Below, piece by piece: positions 24,653-36,580 of a stretch of 64,000 bases of DNA (position 1 is its first letter; every line of letters starts with the position of its first letter). The notes beneath the pieces are model-generated. The model saw only the letters and a program-made list of their open reading frames with translations. It ran no database searches and was not told the DNA's origin. Both the position numbers and the translations under genes were made by a program. Source of the DNA: Haberlea rhodopensis (taxonomy: Eukaryota; Streptophyta; Magnoliopsida; Lamiales; Gesneriaceae); assembly GCA_907163345.1 (NCBI GenBank), contig CAJQUN010000024.1, positions 7,130,001 through 7,194,000 of the forward strand, read 5' to 3'.

Positions 24653-26600
24653 ATGGCTTTCTCGAAAATCTTGTTCTTGCTGACTCTGTGTCTGTGTTTA
24701 GCTAATATTGTACATTCGGAGTTTGAAGAATTGGAGTGTTTGAATGTTCCGACGCGGGAATTCGTGACTTCCGTCAAGGCAACCATTGAGATAATCGAGC
24801 AGGTGAGTTCCGTTTTATCAGGGTTTTCTGGAGATATGGGCGATTTCCGGCTGTCCATTGCTGTTCAGGATTGCCAAGATTTGATGGACTTTCTCCGTGG
24901 ACCATCTGGGCTGGGTTGTCTCGGCTTCTCTGAACAGAAATAGTAACCATCTTCTGTTTTTCTTTGGCTGAATGTGCATGCATGGTGTAACTTTGAACTA
25001 AAGTGTTATTTTATTTAGGATTGATTTATTATATATAGAAGAAGAAACACATCCTTCATATTATTTAAATGTATAAAAATATTTGTTAAGTCTCACATAA
25101 TATCACAAATATTTAATTTGTCATATTTAAGCATGCTATAGGCTATAGACACAAATGACTTTACAACCCTAGCTTCCAATTATAAGTAAAATTAAGTAAA
25201 AATGATATGAAAGTAACTAAGCTCACACTGCGTTCATTAATTTTACAGGCAAAGAAAATGGCACGGGCAATATGAATGCAGACATGAAAACATGGCTGAG
25301 TGGTGCATTAGTAAATCAAGAAACATGCGAAGAAGGGTTTGACGGCACAAATGGGACGGTGAAAAATCTAATCTCGGGCACCCTCGACCTAATCTCATCG
25401 TCAGTCCACGACCTTCTTTCAATGATCAAACCAGCCCCAGTCAACAACCCCACTACCGGCAAGAAACCTAAAACCCATGACAAGTCTCCAATTTGGTTGA
25501 GACCCCAGGACAAGAACCTCAACCCCACAAACATCACGTTCGATGCGGTGGTTGCTGCCGATGGGACGGGGAATTTCAGTAGGATCGGTGATGCTATTGC
25601 GGCCGCGCCGGAATATAGTGCGAAACGATATGTCATATACATAAAAAGAGGTGTGTATAATGAGTATGTGGAGATCAACAAGAAAAAATAGGAACATAAT
25701 GATATTAGGAGATGGGATGGATGAAACGGTGATCAGGGGGAATCACAGCTATCCTGATGGATGGCCGACGTACCACTCTGCAACATTTGGTAAGAAATTT
25801 TGCTTAATTAATTTTTTTTTCCGGTTTTCTTAATTGATTTCTTGTTTAATAATCAGTGTTTTAATCGACGTACCGCTATGCTTTCTTGTTCAGCTGTGAA
25901 AGGGAAAGGATTCATAGCCCGGGACATAACATTCGAGAACACGGCAGGCCCATATAAGGAACAAGCCGTGGCCTTCGTTTCCGATTCCGATCAATCGGCT
26001 TTGTATCATTGTTCTTTCCGCGGATATCAAGATACCCTCTACGCACATATCAACCGACAATTTTACAGGGAATGTCAAATCATAGGTACCGTCGACTTCA
26101 TCTTCGGACATGCTGCAGCCGTGTTCCAAAACTGTCAAATCACGGCCCGGAAAGGCCATGTCGGCCAAAAGAACATCATCACGGCTCAGGGTCGAAACTG
26201 TACGGATGAACAATCGGGTTTTTCAATCCAATTTTGCAACATTTCAGTTGAGCAGGATGTCTTAAATTCGAACATAACATACCTAGGCCGGCCGTGGAGG
26301 CAATATTCGCGAACAGTTGTCATGCAATCGTACATTGGCCACGGCATTAGGCCAGAGGGATGGCTCGAATGGAACGGGAGTAAGTATTTGGATTCTTTAT
26401 ATTATGGTGAGTATATGAATTATGGACCGGGGGCGGGCTTGGCAGCGAGAGTAAAATGGCCTGGCTACCATGTTTTGAATGATTCGGCTCAAGCAATTCC
26501 GTTTACCGTGTCACAACTTTTAGTAGGAGACACATGGATACCTTCGACCGGGATAGAGTATACATCTGGTTTGGATAATGGAAAATATATAAATTTTTAA
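24653..26600 (+). pseudogene. Type-I pectin methylesterase (PME1) with two frameshifts
   Basis: PMEs demethylate cell-wall pectin; type-I forms carry an N-terminal PMEI-like pro-region. Exons: 24653-24942, 25249-25789, 25894-26600. There is a signal peptide of about 22 residues, the pro-region, and a catalytic domain with GYQDTLYAH, DFIFGHAAAVFQ, ITAQGR and YLGRPW, so the catalytic Gln, both Asp and Arg are intact. Two +1 shifts break it. Near 24887 an extra T moves out of the frame that would read DFSVDHLGWVVSASLNRN. At about 25682-25688 a run of six A (five needed) gives KKK-stop instead of KKNRNIMILGDG. Removing neither is assumed here. It is either a young pseudogene or, since one site is a homopolymer, partly a sequence error. 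Confidence 0.8.
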
Positions 26601-27855
26601 TAATATTTAAATACTTGTTGCCCTAAATTTGTATACTTTCACATTAAATGTTGTCATTCAATGATTATTACAACTTATCATCAATAACACTAGTCCCTTC
26701 TTAATTAGTGGCTAAATGATTTTGGTGGTAAAAGTATAAATTCCAATTTCCAATGATTCAGGCAGGGGCGGAGCCAGGATTCAAAAATACCTAGAACTGG
26801 CCAGGCTTTGTAGGGCTATCATGATTCAGAGGGTTGGACTAAAATACTAAATTTCCGAAAATTAACATTAAAAAAAACTTTTTATTTGAAAATTTGCATG
26901 GGGCTGAAACCTACCCTGCATAGCCCGAGGGTGGCTCCGCCCCTGGTCCAGGTCTTGGATATGGATACATAGAATATGTAGTCACCAACTTGGGAAAAAT
27001 TATTTTATTTCGCACTCGAAAGAAGATAATATTTCAATTCTATACTATTTTTATACCATATTACAATAAATAGGTATTTAGAGTAGCCATCTTAATGTCA
27101 TGATATACTCAAAAAAAGTATGATTTAGCTAACCCAAAAAAGAAAAAATTATAGAACACCATAAATTCTAAAAAAAATATTTTATATCAATTTTTAGGTT
27201 CTTAAAGTTGATATGATCTTTAACACACCAAAACTATTGAATACAAAAAAAACCAATATATACGCACACAATATGTGGACATGATTACTATTTCATGTTT
27301 TGCCGAGTTTTACGTGCGTGTTACATCAAAATTAGAGGGCTCATTTTAAGAGGGTATATTTACTTTTTGGATAAGTTTAATTAATCAAAATTAGAGGGCT
27401 CAACCAAACTGCTAATTGCTGTCAAAGTACCTATGGTTGTAATCTAAATTTTTATCCAAGATATCCCTCAAAAAGCAATGCAATTTGGGCCTCGGGATAG
27501 TTGCAAGAAACGCTAACAACCATACATAAACAAAGGAATAAGCGTGTTCACATAAACAATCCACAAGCAAAAAACTTGGACTCCGGTAAGTTGATGTTTA
27601 TCCATCATCCACTACCTTAAACTTGTAACTAAATTGCTCAAGTTTTAATGAAAGCTCCTGAATTCTCTCTAATCCAGACCTCACTAGCCTAAGCATCACA
27701 CCCAATGGCTTTTCATATATATCTTACAAAAGCAACCCAAGAAAAAGATTGGAAAAACCAAAAACTAAAAAACAGAACATATATAAACACAAGGAAATCC
27801 TGCCTTGGCTTGATTCGAAAGTAGCCAAGGCAGTGATACCGATATCATATCAGCA
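26601..27855. other. Spacer between PME1 and PME2
   Basis: Contains the PME1 3' flank, a short hAT-like MITE (26763-26945) and AT-rich sequence leading to PME2. No other gene seen. Confidence 0.45.
26763..26945. mobile_element. hAT-like MITE, 183 bp
   Basis: It begins CAGGGGCGGAGCCA and ends with the exact reverse complement TGGCTCCGCCCCTG, a 14-bp perfect terminal inverted repeat. Ends of the CAGGGGCGG type are common in plant hAT elements. Flanking bases TTCAGG and TCCAGG suggest a decayed target duplication. There is no coding capacity. Confidence 0.75.
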
Positions 27856-29795
27856 ATGGCATTTCAAGATTTCGACCAGATTTCATTACGTCGAAAACAA
27901 GAGAGGCAGCAAAAGATTAGGAGGAGGATCACTATTGCAATTGCTTCTAGTGTAGGTGTTCTTCTTTTGGTTGCTGCTGCTGTTTGTGCCGTTGCATACA
28001 AAAACAAGCTAGATGCTGATATGGGTCGGCATGGAGAGTCCACTTCTGCTCCTAGACAGGTCGTCACGGCTGAAAAGGCCGTAAAATCTGTGTGTGCGGG
28101 CACGGATTATAAGCAAACATGCGAAAATGGCCTGTTAAAGGCAGTCAAGAACAATGCCACTGCTCAGCCGATGGATATTCTCAAGGCCGCTTTTTCTGTC
28201 GCATCGGATGAGATTGATAAGGTTATCAAGCAAGCATCGAGTCTCACATTTGATAGTCCTCTTAAAAAGGCAGCGTTTGATGACTGTTTGGTGCTGCTAA
28301 ATGATGCTAAGGAGGAGCTGAATAGCTCTATTTCTAGTATAGAAGGTAAAGATTTGACAAAACTTTCGTCGAGAACGGGTGATATTAACAATTGGTTGAG
28401 TGCCGTTTTGTCGTATCAGCAGACATGTATCGATGGATTTCCCGAGGGAAAGGAAAAGGATGCGTTGAAGAAGATCTTGAAGACTACTAGGGAACTTGGC
28501 AGCAATGCTCTTGCTATTGTGTCGCAATTGTCGAGTATTTTTTCGATCTTGCAAGTTTCTGATGTGAAACGGAATCTTTTAACCGTAGAAGAAGATGGCT
28601 TCCCATCGTGGATCAGTCAAGAACACCGTAGAATGTTGAAGGCAAATTCTCCGAAAATTATGCCTAACGTGACTGTCGCGAAAGACGGAACTGGGGACTT
28701 TACTACAGTTTCTGCAGCATTGAATGCCATGCCTGAAAAATACACGGGACGGTATGATTTGTCTTGTTTCCTATTCTCGGTCTCTACTTGATTCTCATGT
28801 ATATTAGCTTGGTAAATTATTTGCCATTTGCACGCAAATGTAGATATGTGATTTACATTAAAGAAGGAGTTTACGAAGAGAATGTGATCGTTACCAAGAA
28901 AATGGTAAACGTTACAATGTATGGTGTTGGTTCTCAGAAAAGCATCATCTCGGGCAGCAAGAACTTCGTAGATGGTGTTCCAACATTTCAAACTGCTACT
29001 TTTGGTATATATTGGATTCAAATGTTAAGCATAGTTTAAATCAAGACAATGTACATTCATGTTTCAAGAAAATTTATTCATTTTTTCACCATCTTGCAGC
29101 TGCTTTAGGGGAAGGATTCATTGCCCAATCACTTGGATTCAGGAACACTGCCGGTCCAGAAAAACATCAAGCAGTGGCTCTAAGAGTCCAAGCGGATCGT
29201 TCAATCTTCGTTAACTGCAGAATGGAAGGATTCCAGGACACCTTATACGCTCAAACGCACAGACAATTCTACCGAAGCTGTTACATTACGGGCACGATAG
29301 ATTTCATATTCGGTGATGCAGCTGCCGTGTTCCAAAACTGCATGATCTATATTCGTAAACCATTGGAAAACCAGAAGAATATCGTCACAGCTCAGGGACG
29401 TCTCGACAGGAGGCAAACCACAGGGATTGTGCTTCAAAACTGCAAGATTTTGGCAGATCCGAAGCTCGAACCAGAGAAGACGAAATTCAAGAATTATCTA
29501 GGCAGGCCCTGGAAAGAATACTCGAGAACCATTATCATGGAGTCGGAGATCGGTGATCTGATTCAGCCCGAGGGATGGCTTGAATGGGATGGAGATTTTG
29601 CGCTCAAGACCCTTTACTACTGCAGAGTTTAACAACAAAGGCCCGGGGTCGGATACTTCCAGAAGAGTGAAATGGACAGGATACAAATTCATTAAGAAGG
29701 AAGATGCCTTGAAGTTTACTGTTGGTCCCTTCTTACAAGGCGAAAACTGGCTGAAGAATCCAACTGTCACTGTTCGCTTTGGCATGTTTACTTGA
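27856..29795 (+). pseudogene. Type-I pectin methylesterase (PME2), frameshifted near its C-terminus
   Basis: Exons: 27856-28751, 28844-29004, 29100-29795. Order: a short basic cytosolic head, a transmembrane anchor (about residues 26-48), a PMEI-like pro-region with conserved Cys pairs, an HRRMLK processing-type motif that in type-I PMEs marks pro-region cleavage by subtilases, then a catalytic domain starting VAKDGTGDFTT. Catalytic motifs GFQDTLYAQ, DFIFGDAAAVFQ, VTAQGR and YLGRPW are all present. Near 29621 an extra T turns the expected YYAEFNNKGPGS into YYCRV-stop. The correct downstream frame continues to 29795. About 55 residues, including the end of the beta-helix, are lost from the product, so it is probably inactive. 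Confidence 0.8.
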
Positions 29796-30244
29796 GATCT
29801 TGTTTCGATTTTCGGATAAAGTTTTCATATTTTTTCTGTTTATAAAAGAGATTAAATATACAGATTCATACCTTTTCGGGCGTTCGATTTTCTTACTATT
29901 CTGATCTATTTCTAGGCCAGCAAAGTAAGTTAAACAAAATCAACATAGGAAACTGGCCACTTTGGCATGTATTCTTGTTGGCAAAGTGAGTTACATTCCT
30001 ATACTATATATTATAAAACTCTTTGTTTGTATCCATTTGAACTTTTGGATAAAACCAAGAAATATATCAGGATCAACATTGTTTCCAGGCATTTTTGTCA
30101 TCCTGATTCATTTTATAAAGTAATTATATGCTGTCTTCTTCCCTTGAAATTATCAGAATATCATTATGGGTGGACCTAGTAATCATAAATCAACAAAATA
30201 TTATCTTACAAGTTACAAATTTGCAACTTTTGACCTGCATTATT

Positions 30245-31081
30245 ATGCAACACAGTGACTCAGAATCGAACAAGAAAATGGGATCACTAAACGACTCATT
30301 CAAAACCGCCTCGCTTGATGGACCAGAGGAACAAGAAAGCAAGAAAAGTCCTGATACAGTTGACGTTTTTGAGAGCATCAAGAATGATGAACTCGAAGAG
30401 AAGGAATACCATAGGCAAACGCGTAAACGTCTAATAATCATAACTATTTCTTCTGTTGTATTGATTATTCTGATAATTGGAGCAATAATAGGGGTAACGC
30501 ACGGAAAAGATAGTCCCTCGATTCCGAAACAGGTAAAAGATCCAATCGCTAAAGCATGTACCTCGACTACATTTCAAGATTCTTGCTATTCGAGTATACA
30601 TTCCCTCATGACATCAAGCAAAGATTCAAGCACTGATCCGGACAATCCCAAGCAAATCTTCACACTTTCACTGAAAGTGACGCTAAATGAGCTACTAAAG
30701 TTGCGTTCTTCCATTCACCAAAGGGCCGTTTCCTTCGAAAAAAGCGGCACAAATGGTCGATCTTCTGTTATAAAAGTGTTGAAGCTATGTGAAGATCTTG
30801 TTCGGGATGCCATTGACTGTGTCAACATGTCGATTTCCTCGTCTAAATTTGACAAGTTCTCCAGGTACGAGGTTATTGATATTAGGAGTTGGCTAAGCTC
30901 TGCAATAACAGTTGAGCAAACTTGTCTGGATAGTTTAATGGAGTTTCCGAACATCCCAGCATCAATTCGGGAAGAAATGAAGGCCAATATACAAGGCGCC
31001 ACAGAATTCACCAGCAATAGCCTGGAAATCATTTCTAACATGTTTACAACAGTCAGAGATTTCAAGATTCATGTTCTTTAG
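30245..31081 (+). CDS. PMEI-like pro-region without a PME catalytic domain
   Basis: A single-exon open frame of about 278 residues from the ATG at 30245; an in-frame ATG at 30278 (MGSLNDSF) is an alternative start and may be the real one. It has an acidic head, basic KEYHRQTRKR before a transmembrane helix (LIIITISSVVLIILIIGAII), and a PMEI-like four-helix domain with the expected cysteines (KACTSTTFQDSCY, LCEDLVRDAIDC, SAITVEQTC). This is exactly the N-terminal half of a type-I PME such as PME2 next door. The frame stops at FKIHVL and no catalytic exon follows. It could be a truncated PME copy or a membrane-anchored PME inhibitor. The frame is clean, which argues against an old relic. Confidence 0.72.
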   Translation: MQHSDSESNKKMGSLNDSFKTASLDGPEEQESKKSPDTVDVFESIKNDELEEKEYHRQTRKRLIIITISSVVLIILIIGAIIGVTHGKDSPSIPKQVKDPIAKACTSTTFQDSCYSSIHSLMTSSKDSSTDPDNPKQIFTLSLKVTLNELLKLRSSIHQRAVSFEKSGTNGRSSVIKVLKLCEDLVRDAIDCVNMSISSSKFDKFSRYEVIDIRSWLSSAITVEQTCLDSLMEFPNIPASIREEMKANIQGATEFTSNSLEIISNMFTTVRDFKIHVL

Positions 31082-32680
31082 ATCAATGGTCAAGAAAAGG
31101 AAGCCGGCAGGATCGATACGTTTTAATCCAGTGATTCATGGATACGTTTTTTTATATTCAAATCGTTTTTTTTTTAATTATTTTTCTTAAAATTATGCTT
31201 GGTAATTAGCCGAATCCTTTTCGACAAAATCTTTAATAGACTTCATCATAAAAATAAATTAAAATTAAATAATTTTTCCTAATATTGGGTGGACGCTTTA
31301 GGGATAATGGAATTTTGGGTCCCAAAATCTATAAATCATAACCACCTTACTTCTAATTAGAACAATATAATAAGTGGCAAAGAAAGTGAACAGTAAACTG
31401 AGTCTATTTTTCTTGAATTTTACTGTTGTAATGAATAGTAATGTACTATTCATTATTTTTTTTTTTTTTTGTTTTCAAATTTTTTTTAATAAAATTCTTT
31501 TTTTTTTAATATTGTTGATGCTTGTGTTTGGCCTGAACCGATTAGGAAAAAATATATCTTAATCGATTTATGCACGCAACTTCAATGTTATTTTTTTAGT
31601 TTATATAGTAAGATGAACATCATTTTTTTTTAAAAGATAGAGTAGGTATTTGGTTATTTTTTTTCCCATTCAATTAACATAGCATAGTTGTTTTTTAAAA
31701 AAAAAATTGTTAAAATCGGTCATTTGAATTGTTATATTTTTCGATCAAATCAGGAAAAAAGTTATTTCTTTCCCATTCAATTACCACAGCATAGTCGTTT
31801 TTTAAATTTTTTTTGTTAAAATCGGTCATTTGAATTGTTATATTTTTCGATCAAATCAGGAAAAAATTGACCAACATGCTGGTACCTGGCACCGCACCTT
31901 GTGCGGTGCCCAAAAAAAACTAGTCAAAGATAAGCTAATAAGCTAAAAGGTGCGGTGCCCAAAAAAAACTAGTCAAAGATAAGCTAATAAGCTAAAATGA
32001 ATGTTCATCCATTACGTCTTTGTGATAATGTAGATTGATCAATTATGAACAGATCGCAGATAATATAAATTATTGGGGTATCAGTCTCTATTATGTATCA
32101 TACTAATATATGGAGAATTCATCATATATTGGTAAATTATTAGTTTGTCTTTTTTTTTTTTTGAAACAAAAACAGGAATTATATTAAGGAAACAAACGAT
32201 ACAACAAATGTACAGCTGACACCACAAAACACAAGGACACAAACGAAATGTCAAACGAGTGCAACGACAATAACACACATATAAAGAGACATGAGAGGTG
32301 GGGAGGTCGAGAGAATCACATCAGAACTTGACCAACTCTCAGGGATCATCAGAGCCAAATCAGGTCCTCTCAAACCATGCAACTCAGGATACAAATAATT
32401 TTTTTTTTTAAGCATCAACCAAACCGATAATTTGTCAGCAGTCTTGATAATAAATTTGACTATTTGGATTAAAGATTATAAATAGCAGAATATTTAAGTT
32501 ATTGAAGACATTTAATAACCGATTGAATTGAAGCTATTGTAAGCATAGATTTAAAAGCTTATTAATTTTTGAGAATCCATTTGTAAAAGGCTTTTAGCGT
32601 CCTTAAATTATCGTGTACATGATTATTTAGTACCTAAATTTTTATTTTTAGTTTAACAATGTATCCAAGTTTACGCCTGA
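31082..32680. repeat. AT-rich spacer with local tandem duplications
   Basis: At about 31655-31870 a block of roughly 110 bp is present twice (GTTAAAATCGGTCATTTG and TTTTTCGATCAAATCAGG recur). At about 31895-31997 a unit of about 50 bp starting GTGCGGTGCCC is also duplicated side by side. At 32149-32180 a T-run followed by GAAACAAAAACAGG looks like the reverse-strand tail of an old retrotransposed copy. No gene seen. Confidence 0.6.
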
Positions 32681-32681
32681 C

Positions 32682-32905
32682 TAATCCTTAGGTGACAACC
32701 CCGGCCCCTCGGGATCGCCACCAGGTAAATCGAGGGATGTGCACAGATGGCAGGTTTCTGAAAGAACGGGCCAGCAGGACCCGAACTCATGACAAACCCC
32801 CACAATATTTCAGTAGATAATTTGTCACACACGGGATTCGAACCTGCGAAGTCGGCGGAATCTCCCCACATCACTTCAGTCCTTACCAATCCGTCTATGC
32901 CACTG
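32682..32905 (-). repeat. tRNA-derived SINE (family C), ~220 bp
   Basis: On the minus strand the 5' end carries an A box TGGCATAGACGG (fits TRGYNNARNNGG) and, about 45 bp on, a perfect B box GGTTCGAATCC. These are RNA polymerase III internal promoter elements. The body continues through GAGTTCGGGTCCTGCTGG to GGGGCCGGGGTTGTCACC. No tRNA cloverleaf is retained, so it is a SINE and not a tRNA gene. Confidence 0.65.
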
Positions 32906-33014
32906 AGGGTTATTTAGTACCTAAATTAGTATGTAAATGGTTATTCGATGTTAGAATTGATGAGGGTTTTTTTTTAGTATCGTAAAAATACTCAGTCATA
33001 AATTGGTTAAAACC

Positions 33015-33121
33015 CTTTTTTGCGCAACTATTATAACTATTTGGGGTGAGGGTCGGAGACTCGAACATGAGATCTCCGGGTCACAATTACGAACGATGTC
33101 ATATAGGCTACAAGCCATCGG
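33015..33121 (-). repeat. Short SINE, ~107 bp (family A), with target duplication
   Basis: On the minus strand it reads CCGATGGCTTGTAGCC, then TGTTCGAGTCTCCG (B-box-like), then ATAATAGTTGCGC and an A-run. It is flanked by a 16-bp exact duplication TAAATTGGTTAAAACC at 32999-33014 and 33122-33137. The same element lies at 56365-56472 on the other strand. Confidence 0.78.
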
Positions 33122-33292
33122 TAAATTGGTTAAAACCTTTTGCGACCGAAAGAAACGCATTATAGAATATTTAAGTTCGAATCACTATTAAAAATCTGGG
33201 GTGTTTTTCGTTTATGCACTGTTGAAATCATAAGCGGAATAAATTTTAAAATTCTATTTATCCCTCTGAACCTCTTTTCTGCCACAGTTATT

Positions 33293-33660
33293 GGGGAAAT
33301 ACATTAAAATTTCATATAGTTTGGGTTGTTTTTGATTCGGTCCCTAAAGTTTTCAATGACCTGATTTAGTATCTAAAGATTTAAAAACATTCTCAATTCA
33401 GTCCTCCGACGTTAAGTCGGCCGTAATAAGTAATCAGAAAATGAGTAAAGCGAGAACATTTTAAAACTTAGGATGAGAACAAACTAGACCTGATTTAATC
33501 CCTAAAGTGTTAAAATAACCAAATTAGTCCCTCTCTGTTTGTTTATCAGGGTCAACTTAGACTGAACCAAATTTTTTAAACAAAATTTAGGACTTAAACA
33601 AGATCACTTAAAATTTTAGGAAGTGAAACTGGCATGGGCCAAACAAACTATATGGCTATT
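33293..33660. mobile_element. Fold-back MITE, degraded
   Basis: It starts GGGGAAATACATTAAAAT, and its two halves are imperfect inverted copies: CATATAGTTTGGGTTG on the left, reverse complement of the stretch ending CAAACTATATG on the right. The same internal phrases (GACGTTAAGTCGGC, GATTTAGT, AAAATTTTAGG) occur in the element at 52540-52923. The right end is not resolved. Confidence 0.5.
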
Positions 33661-33833
33661 AATAGAAAAATATTTTTTATGTACTTTTCTTCGAAAACTT
33701 TGAACAATTACATCATCTTATTCAATAACATCTCTTTTACAAATAATAAATAAATAAATACAACCCAGAATTGCGTGAAATTTGAGGGACCGAAATGAAA
33801 ATTCATGAGCTATAAGGGACTTAACCGTGATAT

Positions 33834-34218
33834 TGTTAGCATAAATGTCCTACAAGCCAATCGTTGGCCCAATGGGCTTTATATTAACCCTGGCCCAATT
33901 AGCTTATACAACTATAAATATGACATTTGTATCAGAAGGAAACTAACCTAATCACTCTCAATACACTCACTCTCTGAGAATAGCCGTCATCACACTAGCA
34001 CTGGTGTCGAGCTTGTAGATCTGGTCAGGTTGATTGGACTCGAGGATCACCGCCATCAGATTGATTTCGCTGTTAACGGTAATCTCTTTTCGTGCATTAA
34101 TATTCGATTTATGCATGTTTATATATGAATCAGCGCGATCTTCCGTCCACGGGTCAGATCTGTTTATTGTTTATTTCCGCTGCGTTTGGATCTGGCGCCG
34201 GGGTACGGAAACCCAACA
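33834..34218 (+). repeat. Left LTR of the Copia-type element
   Basis: 385 bp with a TATAAATA box at 33913-33920 that probably drives transcription. By eye it differs from the right LTR at only three positions. The primer-binding site starts immediately after. Confidence 0.93.
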
Positions 34219-36580
34219 GTGGTATCAGAGCCAGGTTGTGCTTTGATTCATGTATTTGACAATTAATTTTTTATTAGATCGTTTCCAATCGATGCTAATC
34301 GTGTTCGAAATTTCAGAAATTACGGAGTCCGGAAAGATATAGAAAATGTTTAAAATCGAGTTTTAAATGAAACTCACTGTTCATGATTTTCACGGTGGTC
34401 GGCGGCGCTCTCGGAGAGGCGGCGATTGGCGGCGTAGCTTTGAAGAAATCGTTCTTCATCGCGTGCGTACAGTCATCGCGCAATTCTGGAGCGATTTAGC
34501 TGCTGAACCTCGTGCAAATTTGAGAAAGTGTTCTCTGCCTCGTCTGGCTTCTTTCCAGGAGCAAGGTCGCGCGTCGGTGCAAGAGGCTGAGAATTTGTTC
34601 TCCGCCGTCCTGCTGGTGCTGCGTGAATCGCGGTGTAACGTGAGGCGGCGCTGGTACTGGAAACCCTAATTTCGAATTGGGATGAAGATGAACAGTAAAT
34701 CGAATTATTTGAAAAAAAAAAAAATTTTATTTTTTGTAAATCCGAAAATTTGGTATTTTTTTTTATTTTGCAATTTTAATTTTGGGTCCAAATTGTTTGG
34801 AGTCCATAAATTATTTTGGGTCGTTTTAGATGTTTAATACTTAATTTATTAAAAATGTGATTTTTAATTTATTAAATGTAAAATGGAGATTTTACAATTA
34901 GTTGAAAATTTAATTAATTGAAAATTGAATGAAAATGTTTCATTTAATTTATTAATTTTATTTTTTGACTAATATTATGATTTGAGGTAAAATAGTGATT
35001 TTACCAATTAATTGATAATTTAATTAATTAGAAATTAAATGAAAGTGTTTCATTTAGTTTGTTAATTTTATTTTCGATTAATATGATGATTAAAAGGTAA
35101 AATAGAGATTTTACCAATTAATTGAAATTTAATTAATTAGAAATTATATAAAATGGTTTTATTTAATTTGTTAATTTTATTTTCAATTAATGATACGATT
35201 GGTGGGAAACGATAGAATAAATTAATTATTGTGCTCTAATTACATGTGATGTAATTAGTACAATTACATATGATGTAATTGTTTAGTTTAATGTTTAATT
35301 ACATATGATGTGATTGCATTATGGATGATTAAGGGCCTTGACCAATGTGTTTAGGTGAATGCTTAGGTTTTTATTGTTTCATTATAATTGTGTTTTTTGG
35401 TTATCGGGCCTGCGAGCCTGCTCTCTCTATTTTCTGATGTATCCCACCCCCGATTTGTATCACTATTCTCTTGTTTGCACGATTTAAATGTAAAATCATT
35501 AGAATTAGTGGGAGATCGAGATTGAAGACGGAGCACCAAGAATCAAGACATGTATAATGGAAGCAAAAATGTAATAGGATTGCATTACATACCTGCATCA
35601 CCTTAGACAGACTTGTGATCCACGTATGGCTCACGTGGATCAATTAGGAAAAGGCCGCAATCGTCCATATTTGTTTTTATTATGCATATGATGTATGATA
35701 ATTGTTTGTTTGTATGTTTTATTAGTACATATGACTGCATGAATAAAACATAGTTGCATGAATCCGGCAAACAAACAAACAAGTACTTGATGAGATTTGA
35801 AAATTATTAAATCCCTCTTTTGAATGTGATTCAAAATTTTTAATATCAAACTGTAAAGGGAGCTCAAAGGAGTTTGCTGCTTCCTGTCTTCCATCAACAT
35901 TTAAGCCATGAGACGCTACTTGTGTCAGGTGTCTTGTCTCACCCTCGTGGGGGGCATCTGGCATGGGAAAGCTGTGTGTTTAACTGCCACTTAATTATGG
36001 ATAGGGTTCTGTTAATCTTTAAGATTACTCACCCTCGTGGGGTCTTATTGGCGAACATTACCATCCGTGGGATGGGTTAGTTTGACGTGAGAAGGCATAA
36101 TTGGCCTGCCTCCGTAGGGTTATGCCAATCACGAGACGAATATCTTGGGGGTTGCATATGATGCAATTGTGAGCTACCTTTAGTATCATGAGGTCGGCTG
36201 GACCCTCGCCCGGGGCTATCATGAGCTAGTTGGACTCCAAGCCCACTAAGAAAATACGATTTTCCGTTCATTTGTCATGAGGGTGACGAATTCGAAAAAT
36301 TTAGTGGGAGCATTCAATAACTAAAGTCCATAGTTTTTGAATTAATTAATAATCAAACGGTTTGCATGTATTTTCTGTTTATTCTCAGTATTGTGATTGC
36401 CATGAATCCGATTGCATCAATTCTCGATACAAACAAAGTAACCGCACCAAATTATTCTGATTGACTATTAATTTTAAAATAGTGCTTGCTTCTAAAAGGT
36501 TGTTATATACCCTTGGTGGGAGCCTCCTGTTGAAGTGTCTCCCGGTTCGTCTCATGAAGAGATCGCCACACTTGAGAAGT
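34219..36580 (+). other. Untranslated leader region of the Copia-type element
   Basis: Between the primer-binding site and the first gag remnant. 34360-34670 is GC-richer and has a 100-codon frame without recognisable domain. 35200-35320 repeats ATTACATATGATGTAATT-like phrases. No cellular gene seen. Confidence 0.5.

Noticed and set aside
32820..32900. tRNA gene on the minus strand
   Set aside because: A and B boxes are present, but no cloverleaf stems or CCA-compatible acceptor can be paired. It fits a SINE head.
34367..34669. 100-codon frame in the Copia leader
   Set aside because: Arg-rich, GC-biased, no domain, and located in the untranslated leader of a defective element.
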